This document shows positions 8,921 to 16,727 of a DNA stretch of 53,259 nucleotides, one piece after another; positions within the stretch are counted from its first letter, which is position 1; the number at the start of each line of letters is the position of its first letter. Origin of the DNA: Halobacteriovoraceae bacterium (lineage in GTDB: Bacteria; Bdellovibrionota; Bacteriovoracia; Bacteriovoracales; Bacteriovoracaceae); NCBI GenBank assembly GCA_002712005.1, contig PASP01000006.1, positions 58,119 through 111,377 of the forward strand, in the 5' to 3' direction. The position numbers were made by a program, and so were the translations under genes. The notes under the pieces were generated by a model. It saw nothing but the letters and a program-made list of their open reading frames with translations, had not been told where the DNA came from and ran no database searches.

Positions 8921-10153
8921 ATGAATAACTTAATTATTTTCAGTATTCTGCTCTCTTTATACTCCCTCAATGTCTGGCCTCAAGAAAATCAGCCCAGTGA
9001 TCAAAGTACTAAATCCATTAGGGATAAAGAAATAGAAGAAAACAAAGAAAATGATCCCTTCCCCACCTGTAATGAGTGTAGCTCCTACTTTAAAACCCAA
9101 GAAGAGGCTGCTTTCAACCTAACGCCTTCATCAGCAGAGAAAGGAAAGGGCAATACTCGAGCCGTCTACATCCTGCAAAAAGGAAGAAAAGTTTATGAGC
9201 GTTATAATTCAGTTTCTTCAAATCAGAATGCCTTTCGCATTTGGTCTATGAGTAAGTCCATCGCCTCCCTTCTCATAGGTCGAAGAATTTTTGAAAATAA
9301 AATGGACCTAAACGATCCTCTTGAGAAGTACTATCCCCAGCTCAAAGAAAAGAAGTTCAAGGGCAAGATTACCATCGAAAATTTATTAACCATGAGTTCA
9401 GGCCTTGAATGGAATGAAACTTACGAAAATAATCCCCTTAAGAGCCATGTCATTCGAATGCTGTATTTGAAACCTTCTCAAGATATGGGACTCTATACTC
9501 TTAATCGCAACCAGCTCTATCCACCTGGTGCTATTTTTAATTATTCAAGTGGGGAAACAAATCTCCTTATGAGAGTTCTCAAAGAAAGTTTTAAAGAAAG
9601 TTTTAAAGAAGAAGAATCCCCCCTCAAAAGCTATCTCTCTTATCCTTGGAACAGTTTATTCACCCCACTAGATATCACAAGTGCCACTTGGGAGACAGAT
9701 AGGAGTCAAACCTTTGTAGGCTCTTCCTATCTCTATATGAGAACTTATGACCTCGCAAAGATCGGACAACTTATTCTCGATAAAGGTCTCCACAAAGGAG
9801 AAAGACTTTTATCAGAAGAATACCTGAAACGCTCTTTTCAAGCTCACCCCGCTTCCTGTAATACAAAACCTTCTCGCTATGAACCGAGTTATAGCTATGG
9901 GTATAGTTGGTGGCTGAATGCACCTTGCCCTGAAAGGAAAGAAAAAATAAAGGCCTTTGCTAATCTACCGGATGATTTGATTTTGGCCTTAGGCCATCAT
10001 GGTCAAACAATGGCGATCTTTCCTTCTCTTAAGGCAGTGGCCATTCGTTTTGGTGCAGATAAAGAGAGTGTCTTTAATCGTGAGGCCTGGTTGAATGCCG
10101 TATATCAAGGACTCCTCGCCAATTGGGAAAGTAACCTAGGAGAAGTCCAATGA
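8921..10153 (+). CDS. Serine hydrolase of the class C beta-lactamase fold
   Basis: The 410-residue protein has an N-terminal signal (IIFSILLSLYSLNVWPQ), a polar spacer, and then the penicillin-binding/beta-lactamase fold. The SxxK motif WSMSKSI gives Ser109 nucleophile and Lys112, the second motif is NYSSGETN (YxN equivalent) and the third is GHHGQTM (HxG-type replacing KTG). Family members include esterases, D-aminopeptidases and nylon hydrolases, so true beta-lactamase activity should not be assumed. A direct 12-base duplication makes KESFKESFKEEE near residue 225-235. ATG has AAGGA eight bases upstream. The stop overlaps the next gene by 4 bases (ATGA). Confidence 0.8.
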   Translation: MNNLIIFSILLSLYSLNVWPQENQPSDQSTKSIRDKEIEENKENDPFPTCNECSSYFKTQEEAAFNLTPSSAEKGKGNTRAVYILQKGRKVYERYNSVSSNQNAFRIWSMSKSIASLLIGRRIFENKMDLNDPLEKYYPQLKEKKFKGKITIENLLTMSSGLEWNETYENNPLKSHVIRMLYLKPSQDMGLYTLNRNQLYPPGAIFNYSSGETNLLMRVLKESFKESFKEEESPLKSYLSYPWNSLFTPLDITSATWETDRSQTFVGSSYLYMRTYDLAKIGQLILDKGLHKGERLLSEEYLKRSFQAHPASCNTKPSRYEPSYSYGYSWWLNAPCPERKEKIKAFANLPDDLILALGHHGQTMAIFPSLKAVAIRFGADKESVFNREAWLNAVYQGLLANWESNLGEVQ

Positions 10154-10440
10154 AACCGAGCAAGAGCTTAAGAATCATTCTATTTTTCTTCACCCTAGTA
10201 TCCCTGAATTCCTGTGACCAAAACTTCCTAAAAGTTATTCCCGCTTCTTTTGTGAAAGAGTATTGTTCTTGCCTCTATGTAGAAAAGCTTGATGATAAGA
10301 CCTGTCGCAATTATGCGGAACAGATCATTAAAGTGGATCGCTACTATCATAATCCAGAAAAGAAAATGATTGTGGCCACAGGACTTGGCCATACAGCGAC
10401 CGCATTCTACACAGAAAGTCGTTTAGGCTGCCATTTATAA
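10150..10440 (+). CDS. Small lipoprotein
   Basis: This 96-residue product has a lipoprotein signal: KSLRIILFFFTLVSLNSC with the lipobox cysteine at position 22. Four further cysteines in the mature part (CSCLY, TCRNY, GCHL) could pair in the periplasm. Its ATG overlaps the stop of the serine hydrolase gene (ATGA), so the two are translationally coupled and may act together at the envelope. No family is recognised. Confidence 0.65.
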   Translation: MKPSKSLRIILFFFTLVSLNSCDQNFLKVIPASFVKEYCSCLYVEKLDDKTCRNYAEQIIKVDRYYHNPEKKMIVATGLGHTATAFYTESRLGCHL

Positions 10441-10450
10441 GAATGAATTT

Positions 10451-10666
10451 TCAGAGCAAATCAAGCTTTTGTAGGTGGCTCAAATTTTCAAACTGACGTT
10501 GCACCCGCTCATCCATGGCCTTCTTATCTAGAGGGGATTGCTTATCTTTTGTATGATCCGAAGAACAATTGGCCTGGATATCCCCATCAGATTGGGGTAG
10601 CTTATACACTCGAGGGTGCTCATCTGGATAATAGGGAACTTCAAAGACTCTAAGGTTTAAGGCCAT
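10451..10666 (-). CDS. Possible small hypothetical protein
   Basis: A 71-codon reading frame encodes a polar product with PYYPDEHPRVYKLP and a charged C-terminus. No signal, membrane or metal motif is visible and no good ribosome site precedes the ATG. It fills the gap between the lipoprotein and the C25 protease. Codon use resembles real genes here (GGCC at Met-Ala), but the call is tentative. Confidence 0.35.
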   Translation of the reverse strand: MALNLRVFEVPYYPDEHPRVYKLPQSDGDIQANCSSDHTKDKQSPLDKKAMDERVQRQFENLSHLQKLDLL

Positions 10667-10725
10667 AAAGTTAATATAACTTCATGACCTTATACAACTA
10701 AAAATCAAGTAGTTAGAGTAGAATC

Positions 10726-12396
10726 CTATCTCATTTTTAAAGAAGGATCGCCAAGTAAATGGTACCATACATGATTTTCAACAATAGATTCTATTGTTGA
10801 ATAATTTTGAAGTAAGTGGTTTTGTCCTTGAAGGATATGACCAAATAAAGAATAAGAATTTCTATTCTTCCCCATACTCTCTCCTATTCCCACGGCCATA
10901 ATCGCCGGTGGATCCCAAGAGATGTCGACACTTCCCCCAAAGTAGGAAAGGGCCCCTACAGGTTCTCCAGATGCTTGGGCATTCATAAAGGTTTCACCTA
11001 GACGTCCTTCTTCGTTAAAGCGCCCGTTTTGGCAGGCCACATCGATGATAACCGGTTTAACGGCCCCCGGTTTAATTTGATAAATATCAGAGGATAGATA
11101 TTCACCTTGATGAATAGATGGCCAACTTCCGCCCGAGCCATGTCCAATATAATTGAGCCAATACGCTCCCCTATTTAGAGCTGTATTGATTTGAGAAACC
11201 TGGGCCTGTGGATCTTTTTGAAAGAAGTATTTTGGAGTAAGGTTGTGCCCATTCTTAAGAGGATCTAACATCTGTGCCACATACTCTTCATCAGTAGGAT
11301 TAATTCCCTCATTCGAAGCAATCCCAATACTTCTTGAAATCCCCTCTGCATTTCTCCATGAGCGATTTTCAAATTCTTTTAACTTCTTCACTTGATTGAC
11401 TATATCTTCGTTTGTCGCTCCAGTTACCCGGCCATAGAAAATCTCAGGAAAGAGATCCGCACGAGCTTCATCATTATCCATATAGAAATAAGGATAATCA
11501 GTGGGCGTATCCCATGCCATTGAAGTTTCACGGTAGAAAGTAGGAACGAGAAATTCATGGCCAATAATCACGGCATATTGATGGCCTTTCAACTTATACT
11601 GCTCACGAATAAACTTCTGAAGAGTTAGGGCATCCGTAGCAATATCTTCATAATAGAAGAGATCAACTTGATAGCCTTGAGATTGTTTAAAAAGACTCCA
11701 CTCAAGGGCTCCCTCTTCAAGTTCTTTAGAAGCAATAATAAGAAAATGACGATTAGACTCTTTGAAATCTTTCTTAAAATTAACAAGGGCCAAAGGACTC
11801 CTATCCTTTGTCATTAAGGATAATTTTAAGGAAGGGAAAACTTCTATTCCTGCACTTCTTTGTCGAGCTCCATAAACTTTAACTCGAGTTAAGGCCTGTC
11901 CTCTATAAGTTCCTAATGACTCTATTTCATAGAGCGGAGAAGATTCATTTTCATAGTCACCTTTGATCTCATAAGAGATTGGTGAATTCTTATCACAGCG
12001 GCATGGTTTCTTTGGCGCCACTTGAGAGTAAATATCTTTAAAAAACTTTCCTGGAAGATGCTTAAGACCTACGATTAGATTCTCTTTCTTCGCTTTGACG
12101 ATGAAGCTCTGATAAGGAAGGGATACTTTTCCCTCTTCATTAGTCATTTTAAAGGATTTGAATTTAAGGTCATGAAACTCTCCCCTGCTTCCCCCTAAAT
12201 CAGATGACTTTTGGGATTTCAGGGCATCAAAACTTCCAATATAGTATTCAAAGTAAAGGCGCTCAGTTGTAGGGTTAACAATTCGAAAGCTATTGCTTCT
12301 ACTTCTTCCTTCATTGAGAGAATAAGTCTTAGCTAAAATTTGCGAGGCCCACAGGCTAAAGAATAAGCCTATGAGAATTCTGGTTGCAGGGGCCAT
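10726..12396 (-). CDS. Secreted gingipain-like cysteine protease (peptidase family C25)
   Basis: The 556-residue protein has a signal peptide (ILIGLFFSLWASQILA, cleavage after residue about 22), an N-terminal beta-rich region with a CRC motif, and a C25 catalytic domain. The predicted dyad is His419 in NYIGHGSGG and Cys455 in IIDVACQNG, with typical nearby sequence AVIIGHEFLVP and a terminal HLLGDPSLKMR. C25 enzymes are secreted endopeptidases of the caspase-like clan CD. The gene appears complete and is transcribed alone. In a predatory bacterium a role in digesting prey protein is reasonable, but that is inference. Confidence 0.8.
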   Translation of the reverse strand: MAPATRILIGLFFSLWASQILAKTYSLNEGRSRSNSFRIVNPTTERLYFEYYIGSFDALKSQKSSDLGGSRGEFHDLKFKSFKMTNEEGKVSLPYQSFIVKAKKENLIVGLKHLPGKFFKDIYSQVAPKKPCRCDKNSPISYEIKGDYENESSPLYEIESLGTYRGQALTRVKVYGARQRSAGIEVFPSLKLSLMTKDRSPLALVNFKKDFKESNRHFLIIASKELEEGALEWSLFKQSQGYQVDLFYYEDIATDALTLQKFIREQYKLKGHQYAVIIGHEFLVPTFYRETSMAWDTPTDYPYFYMDNDEARADLFPEIFYGRVTGATNEDIVNQVKKLKEFENRSWRNAEGISRSIGIASNEGINPTDEEYVAQMLDPLKNGHNLTPKYFFQKDPQAQVSQINTALNRGAYWLNYIGHGSGGSWPSIHQGEYLSSDIYQIKPGAVKPVIIDVACQNGRFNEEGRLGETFMNAQASGEPVGALSYFGGSVDISWDPPAIMAVGIGESMGKNRNSYSLFGHILQGQNHLLQNYSTIESIVENHVWYHLLGDPSLKMR

Positions 12397-12629
12397 AAAT
12401 TCATCCTTTTATAAGTCGTAATAATTTCCTATCGACGAATCTATTAAGACTCCCTAATACTGCGTACCAAAATGCTGCAATACGGAAAAATACGCCGGCC
12501 AATCATAATCGATAAAATTTATAAGGCCTTAAAAAATAAGGAGAATCCTAAATCATAACTGACAAAAACAAACGGCCATGTTATTTCTTGGCCTCAAAGA
12601 AATTCACCACCCAAAGAGGCCATGACTTT

Positions 12630-13556
12630 ATGAAACAAGACCAAGCTTTCGCGCGTATATTTATTTATTCTCTATTTGCTCTCGTTGTTGGGCTCTTTCC
12701 TTCTTGTGAAAATAATGCACCTTTGGGAACGCGAGACAATCCTGTAAAACTCTATTTCACTCCTTCAGTAGACGCGGATACCATTGCTTCAAACTCTCAA
12801 GAATTTCTTCAATTCTTAGAAAAAGAAACGGGACTCTATTTTAAAACCGGGATTCCAACCAACTACGTGGCCGTAGTCGAAGCTTTTGGATCAAAGAGAG
12901 CGGATATTGGTGTTATGAATTCTTTTGGTTACCTTATGGCCAACGACAAGTATGGAGCATCGGCAAAATTAAGAGTACTTCGCTATGGGCATGACTACTA
13001 TCAGGGACAAATTATTGCGCGAACAGATAGTGGTATCGAAGAAGTGAAAGATCTCGACGAAAAGAAAATGGCCTTCGTTGATCCTTCCTCTACTTCGGGA
13101 TATATGTTTCCTTTAAAAATGATGAAAGAAGCCGGTGTAGCGGCCAGTAATATGACCTTCGCCAATAAGCATGACAATGTTGTGATCATGATCTATCAGG
13201 GTCAAGTGGATGCTGGGGCTACATACTATTCGGCTCCAGATGAGCAAGGAAAGATCCGTGATGCAAGGGCCAGAGTAAAGACTCAATTTCCTGATGTAGA
13301 AGATAAGATCAAAATTGTGGCCATTACGGATAAAATTCCAAATGATCCCTTTGTCTTTCGCAAGGATCTTCCTCAAGAAATCACTTCAAAATTTATCAAT
13401 GCAGTTAAGAAGTTCATCGCAACACCTAAGGGTAAGGATATCTTTCAAAGAATCTACTCTGTTGAAGGTGTTGTGAATACAAGTGATAAAGATTATGACT
13501 CTCTAAGAGAAATGGTTAAGGCCATCAATTTAGATACTTCAAAGCTTGTAAGATAA
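12630..13556 (+). CDS. phnD: PhnD-type phosphonate/phosphite ABC transporter binding lipoprotein
   Basis: This is the substrate-binding component of a phosphate/phosphite/phosphonate importer. The start at ATG 12630 is preferred over the upstream in-frame TTG (12588) because it gives a standard lipoprotein signal: KQDQAFARIFIYSLFALVVG, then the lipobox FPSC (Cys26). The mature protein has the PhnD signature features NPVKLYFTPSVD near the start, FGSKRADIGVMNSFGYL, FVDPSSTSGYMFP and the QGQVDAGATYY segment. The permease and ATPase genes are on the same strand but lie beyond an inverted protease gene. The gene ends at a strong stem-loop. Confidence 0.85.
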   Translation: MKQDQAFARIFIYSLFALVVGLFPSCENNAPLGTRDNPVKLYFTPSVDADTIASNSQEFLQFLEKETGLYFKTGIPTNYVAVVEAFGSKRADIGVMNSFGYLMANDKYGASAKLRVLRYGHDYYQGQIIARTDSGIEEVKDLDEKKMAFVDPSSTSGYMFPLKMMKEAGVAASNMTFANKHDNVVIMIYQGQVDAGATYYSAPDEQGKIRDARARVKTQFPDVEDKIKIVAITDKIPNDPFVFRKDLPQEITSKFINAVKKFIATPKGKDIFQRIYSVEGVVNTSDKDYDSLREMVKAINLDTSKLVR

Positions 13557-13589
13557 AGAGGATAAAAGACAATTAAAAGAAGAAACAAA

Positions 13590-13634
13590 AACGCCCACGC
13601 TGTAAACCCAATATATGTTTAGAGCGTGGGCGTT
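13590..13634. terminator. Strong bidirectional rho-independent terminator
   Basis: A 12-base perfect inverted repeat (AACGCCCACGCT at 13590-13601 and AGCGTGGGCGTT at 13623-13634) is extended inward by a 5-base stem (TAAAC/GTTTA) after one mismatch. T-rich tracts flank it on both strands (CTATTTTTAG on plus, TTTTTGTTTCTTCTTTT on minus). It lies between the convergent phnD and trypsin-like protease genes and can stop transcription from both. Confidence 0.9.
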
Positions 13635-13657
13635 GCTATTTTTAGAATAGTCTAAAA

Positions 13658-14413
13658 CTATTGAATTTGATTTTCTTCAATGAGACAAGCTTCGATGGCC
13701 TCTCTCAATTCTTCATTTTCAGAGATCACAGTAGCTGAATTTGAACCACCTCTAGAGTAACATCCTCCGTTCGTATGGATTCCTACAATTCTGCCATCTG
13801 ACTCACGAATAATGGAAGATCCACTATTTCCCCCCATAGTATCGGCAACATGATAAAGAGCAGAACCACGTATACGAGTAATCTCACCCGTGTGAGTTTG
13901 CTGAGCTAAGTTTCTCTCAGGATCACTACGATCAAGCCCATAACCTGTAATGCGGATAATATCTCCACTATCAGGCTTCTGAAAACTTACTTCATAAGAA
14001 CCTTGAACATCCCCTGCGTATTTACCTGTGATTTGGTTGGGAAGAATACGTAAAACGGCCCAGTCATTACCAATTCCGGAGTACTCATATACGGTCTTAG
14101 CGCGATCTACTGGATAGATATCTTCGTCAGCTGGATGCTGGATATTTCCATCTATACTTGGAGGTGTATTGAATTCGGCATAACCAAAAGTTCCCGAACA
14201 GTGACCTGCAGAAATGGCGCAAGTTTTACCAATCATAGTAACCGTACATCCCCCTGTATCCGACATAGAACCGAGTAATCTACCAATTTTTGGCATATCC
14301 GAAGGTACTCTATCGTCTTCTCCACAGATAGACTTCTCAAAAGAAGCATAGCTTGCAGATGTAAGAATTAAGGCCAATACCGCTACTGATACCTTTCTAA
14401 GGTTTTTAAACAT
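13658..14413 (-). CDS. Secreted trypsin-like serine protease (S1/V8-like)
   Basis: The 251-residue protein has a signal peptide (VAVLALILTSASYA) and the full catalytic triad: His71 in CAISAGHCSG, Asp117 in GNDWAVLRI and Ser197 in DTMGGNSGSSI. GIHTNGGC near the C-terminus forms the usual substrate-pocket strand. Cysteines at 56, 65, 72 and 218 could form disulfides. Length fits the S1/glutamyl-endopeptidase-like group. It is a single gene on the minus strand sitting between phnD and phnC, ending at the shared terminator. A role in extracellular proteolysis is inferred from the signal peptide. Confidence 0.85.
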   Translation of the reverse strand: MFKNLRKVSVAVLALILTSASYASFEKSICGEDDRVPSDMPKIGRLLGSMSDTGGCTVTMIGKTCAISAGHCSGTFGYAEFNTPPSIDGNIQHPADEDIYPVDRAKTVYEYSGIGNDWAVLRILPNQITGKYAGDVQGSYEVSFQKPDSGDIIRITGYGLDRSDPERNLAQQTHTGEITRIRGSALYHVADTMGGNSGSSIIRESDGRIVGIHTNGGCYSRGGSNSATVISENEELREAIEACLIEENQIQ

Positions 14414-14757
14414 ACTTCCTCCCTGAAGGTTAGTTTTTCTACCGTGAATAACTATTGTCAGAAATAGAATAAGAACTTTAGGAACTCATTGGCGACTGAC
14501 ATTATCTTACTGTTACATTAAGTTTAGTTATTCAAAAAATTGACTTTATATTTAACGCACTTCCAAAGTCCCTTTATCCCTGATATTTCGACTTTTATTG
14601 GCCATATTTATAGACAAATAAAGGGCAGTCTTTTAGGATGACGGCCACATCAAATGTAAGACTTCTTAACAAAATAAGAATAAAAAATAAGACAACAGGC
14701 CCATGGTTTTAGGGCATGTTTCTTAAACCGTTATCATTAAGAATAGGAACTCTCATT
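14414..14757. other. Divergent intergenic region upstream of the protease and phnC
   Basis: This AT-rich gap of about 340 bp lies between the minus-strand protease and plus-strand phnC and should hold both promoters. TTGACT occurs at about 14540, but no -10 sits at the right distance. I see no terminator stem, repeat or credible small ORF, and no sequence I could confidently call a Pho box. Confidence 0.45.
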
Positions 14758-15528
14758 ATGGGCCAAAACATCCTTGAAGTGGATAAATTAAACAAGGTTT
14801 ACCCCAATGGCACTCATGCTCTAAAACGCGTAAGCTTCAATGTAAAAAAAGGCGAATTTCTCGTTGTCATCGGTCTTTCAGGATCGGGTAAGTCAACTCT
14901 CCTACGCTGTATCAATCGCCTACACGAACCCACTACGGGAACTATTTCATTTGAAGGAAATAATATTACCAATATTAAAGGTAAACCTCTGAGAAGTTTA
15001 CGTTCTCGTATTGGAATGATCTTCCAGCACTTTAATCTCATTCCTCGTAAGACTGTTCTCACCAATGTTCTTACGGGAACTCTTTCTAAGACAGGAGTTT
15101 TTAACTCTATTTTTGGAATATTCTCAGAAGCTGATAAGAAGAAGGCCCTTGAGCTCATTGAACTCGTAGGGCTTACGGGTAAAGAAAATAGAAGAGCAGA
15201 TAATCTCTCAGGGGGTCAGCAACAGCGTGTGGCCATTGCTCGTGCCCTCATGCAAAATCCTTCTATCCTACTAGCAGATGAGCCCGTGGCTTCACTCGAC
15301 CCGGCCACCAGTCACTCTGTGATGCAATATCTTAAGAAAGTAAATGAGGAATTAGGGGTGACTATTGTTTGTAACCTTCACTTCCTCTCCCTTGTTCGTG
15401 AATACGCTACTCATGTGATTGCTCTTAAAGATGGAAATCTCATCTATGAGGGAAGTCCAAGTGAAATTGATGAAAATTGGTTTCAAACGATTTACGGCGA
15501 AGATGCTGTTGAAGTAACTATCGATTAA
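14758..15528 (+). CDS. phnC: Phosphonate ABC transporter ATP-binding protein
   Basis: This is a 256-residue ABC ATPase with Walker A GLSGSGKST (residues 39-47), a Q-loop MIFQHFNL, signature LSGGQQQR and Walker B ILLADEPVASLD, followed by the PhnC-like VTIVCNLHFLSLVREYATHVIALKDG switch region. It energises import through PhnE with PhnD as receptor. The start at ATG 14758 has AGGAA eight bases upstream. An in-frame ATG at 14716 would add 14 residues, but its purine stretch is too close. It is 17 bases from phnE. No C-P lyase genes are seen here, so uptake of phosphite or simple phosphonates is as likely as C-P compounds. Confidence 0.9.
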   Translation: MGQNILEVDKLNKVYPNGTHALKRVSFNVKKGEFLVVIGLSGSGKSTLLRCINRLHEPTTGTISFEGNNITNIKGKPLRSLRSRIGMIFQHFNLIPRKTVLTNVLTGTLSKTGVFNSIFGIFSEADKKKALELIELVGLTGKENRRADNLSGGQQQRVAIARALMQNPSILLADEPVASLDPATSHSVMQYLKKVNEELGVTIVCNLHFLSLVREYATHVIALKDGNLIYEGSPSEIDENWFQTIYGEDAVEVTID

Positions 15529-15545
15529 GGATTATTGGGGAAACT

Positions 15546-16619
15546 ATGAGTAATTCAGAAGCTATAACATTGAATCAAGAAAAAGCAGGCCTAAAACATA
15601 TGAAGCGCGTGGTTGCGGCCATGGCCATTGATATTTTCCTTTGGGCCTATACTCTCCTAGTGAGTTATAAAGTTATTTACCAAAAAATGATTGCTGACAT
15701 CAGATATGCTGAATTCTCTTGGAATCAGCCTGTTTATGCCCTGGCCATCGGAGCTCTCGTGGCGCTTGGACTCTTTCTCTTTGGTCGCCTCTCTATCGGT
15801 AGAGCTACTCAAGGCCTCTATGAGAGTGATGATTCTAAATCTGTAACGACTGAGCCATTTATGCTTCTTGGTTACTTCATTATCTTTATTACTTTTGTAG
15901 CGGGACTCAATATCTCTCAAGTAAGTATGAGAGAATTCTTTTCTGAGGCCGGATTATTAGGGGCCAAGAGAATTTTCACGGCCCTCTTTCATCCCAACTT
16001 TGGGATTTTAGAGCAAGCGATTTTTGCTGCGATTGAAACCATTTATATGGCGTTCATTGCCACAGTTATCGCCCTCCCCTTTGCTTTTCTCTTTGGTTTC
16101 TTTGCGGCGAGAAATCTTATGAACTCTTCCCCTCTCCTTTTCGCCCTATATAATCTGACAAGATTCTTTCTGAATATTACAAGATCCATTGAGCCTCTTG
16201 TATGGGCCATTATCTTCTCTGTTTGGGTTGGAATTGGACCTTTTGCAGGTATGTTGGCGCTTTGCTTACACTCAGTTTCATCTCTAGCTAAACTCTATTC
16301 TGAGCAAATTGAAAATATTAGTGAAGGACCTATTGAGGCCATGACCGCTACGGGAGCTCACCACATTCAGATTATCTGGTTTGGTGTTGTTCCTCAGATT
16401 GTCCTTCCCTACCTTTCTTTTACCATCTACCGTTGGGATATCAATGTAAGAATGGCAACCGTAATTGGTCTTGTTGGAGGTGGGGGTATTGGTACTATGC
16501 TAATGCAGTATCAAGGTCTCGCAAAATGGAATGAAGTTGGTCTACTGGCCATCACCATTGCCGCCATTGTTTGGATCATGGACTGGTCATCTTCACGAAT
16601 CAGAGAGTCGATTAAGTAG
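15546..16619 (+). CDS. phnE: Phosphonate ABC transporter permease
   Basis: The 357-residue integral membrane protein has about seven hydrophobic segments and the BPD-type coupling motif EAMTATGAHHIQIIWFGVVPQI about 100 residues from the end. The closing region RWDINVRMATVIGLVGGGGIG is highly typical of PhnE. It is longer than many PhnE proteins (about 270) because of an N-terminal extra pair of membrane segments separated by a polar loop. GGGGA precedes the ATG. It directly follows phnC and is followed after 8 bases by a tiny membrane-protein ORF. Confidence 0.88.
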   Translation: MSNSEAITLNQEKAGLKHMKRVVAAMAIDIFLWAYTLLVSYKVIYQKMIADIRYAEFSWNQPVYALAIGALVALGLFLFGRLSIGRATQGLYESDDSKSVTTEPFMLLGYFIIFITFVAGLNISQVSMREFFSEAGLLGAKRIFTALFHPNFGILEQAIFAAIETIYMAFIATVIALPFAFLFGFFAARNLMNSSPLLFALYNLTRFFLNITRSIEPLVWAIIFSVWVGIGPFAGMLALCLHSVSSLAKLYSEQIENISEGPIEAMTATGAHHIQIIWFGVVPQIVLPYLSFTIYRWDINVRMATVIGLVGGGGIGTMLMQYQGLAKWNEVGLLAITIAAIVWIMDWSSSRIRESIK

Positions 16620-16627
16620 GAACTTCG

Positions 16628-16714
16628 ATGGAGTTTTCCTATCTGGCCATTGGAATTTTTGTACTCTTTACCGTGCAAATTATTCTCCGATGGTCAGTCA
16701 ATAAAAAGAAGTAG
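16628..16714 (+). CDS. 28-residue single-pass membrane microprotein downstream of phnE
   Basis: An ORF of 28 codons plus stop encodes MEFSYLAIGIFVL, continuing into FTVQIILRW and ending SVNKKK. This is one hydrophobic helix of about 19 residues followed by a basic tail, predicted N-out/C-in. AGGAA overlaps the phnE stop codon and lies five bases before the ATG, so translation coupled to phnE is plausible. The composition and ribosome site argue for a real gene, perhaps a small accessory subunit of the transporter, although length alone gives weak support. Confidence 0.5.
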   Translation: MEFSYLAIGIFVLFTVQIILRWSVNKKK

Positions 16715-16727
16715 TCGGGATACGACT

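Noticed and set aside
9580-9612. Direct 12-base duplication in the serine hydrolase gene
   Set aside because: It keeps the frame and lies in a surface loop (KESFKESFKEE), so a simple slipped-strand duplication is enough.
8921-10153. Naming the serine hydrolase as a beta-lactamase resistance gene
   Set aside because: The fold is shared by many esterases and peptidases and the third motif is HxG-type, so resistance cannot be claimed.
12588-12629. Earlier TTG start for phnD
   Set aside because: No ribosome site is found before it, and the extra 14 residues would place charged residues ahead of a normal lipoprotein signal.
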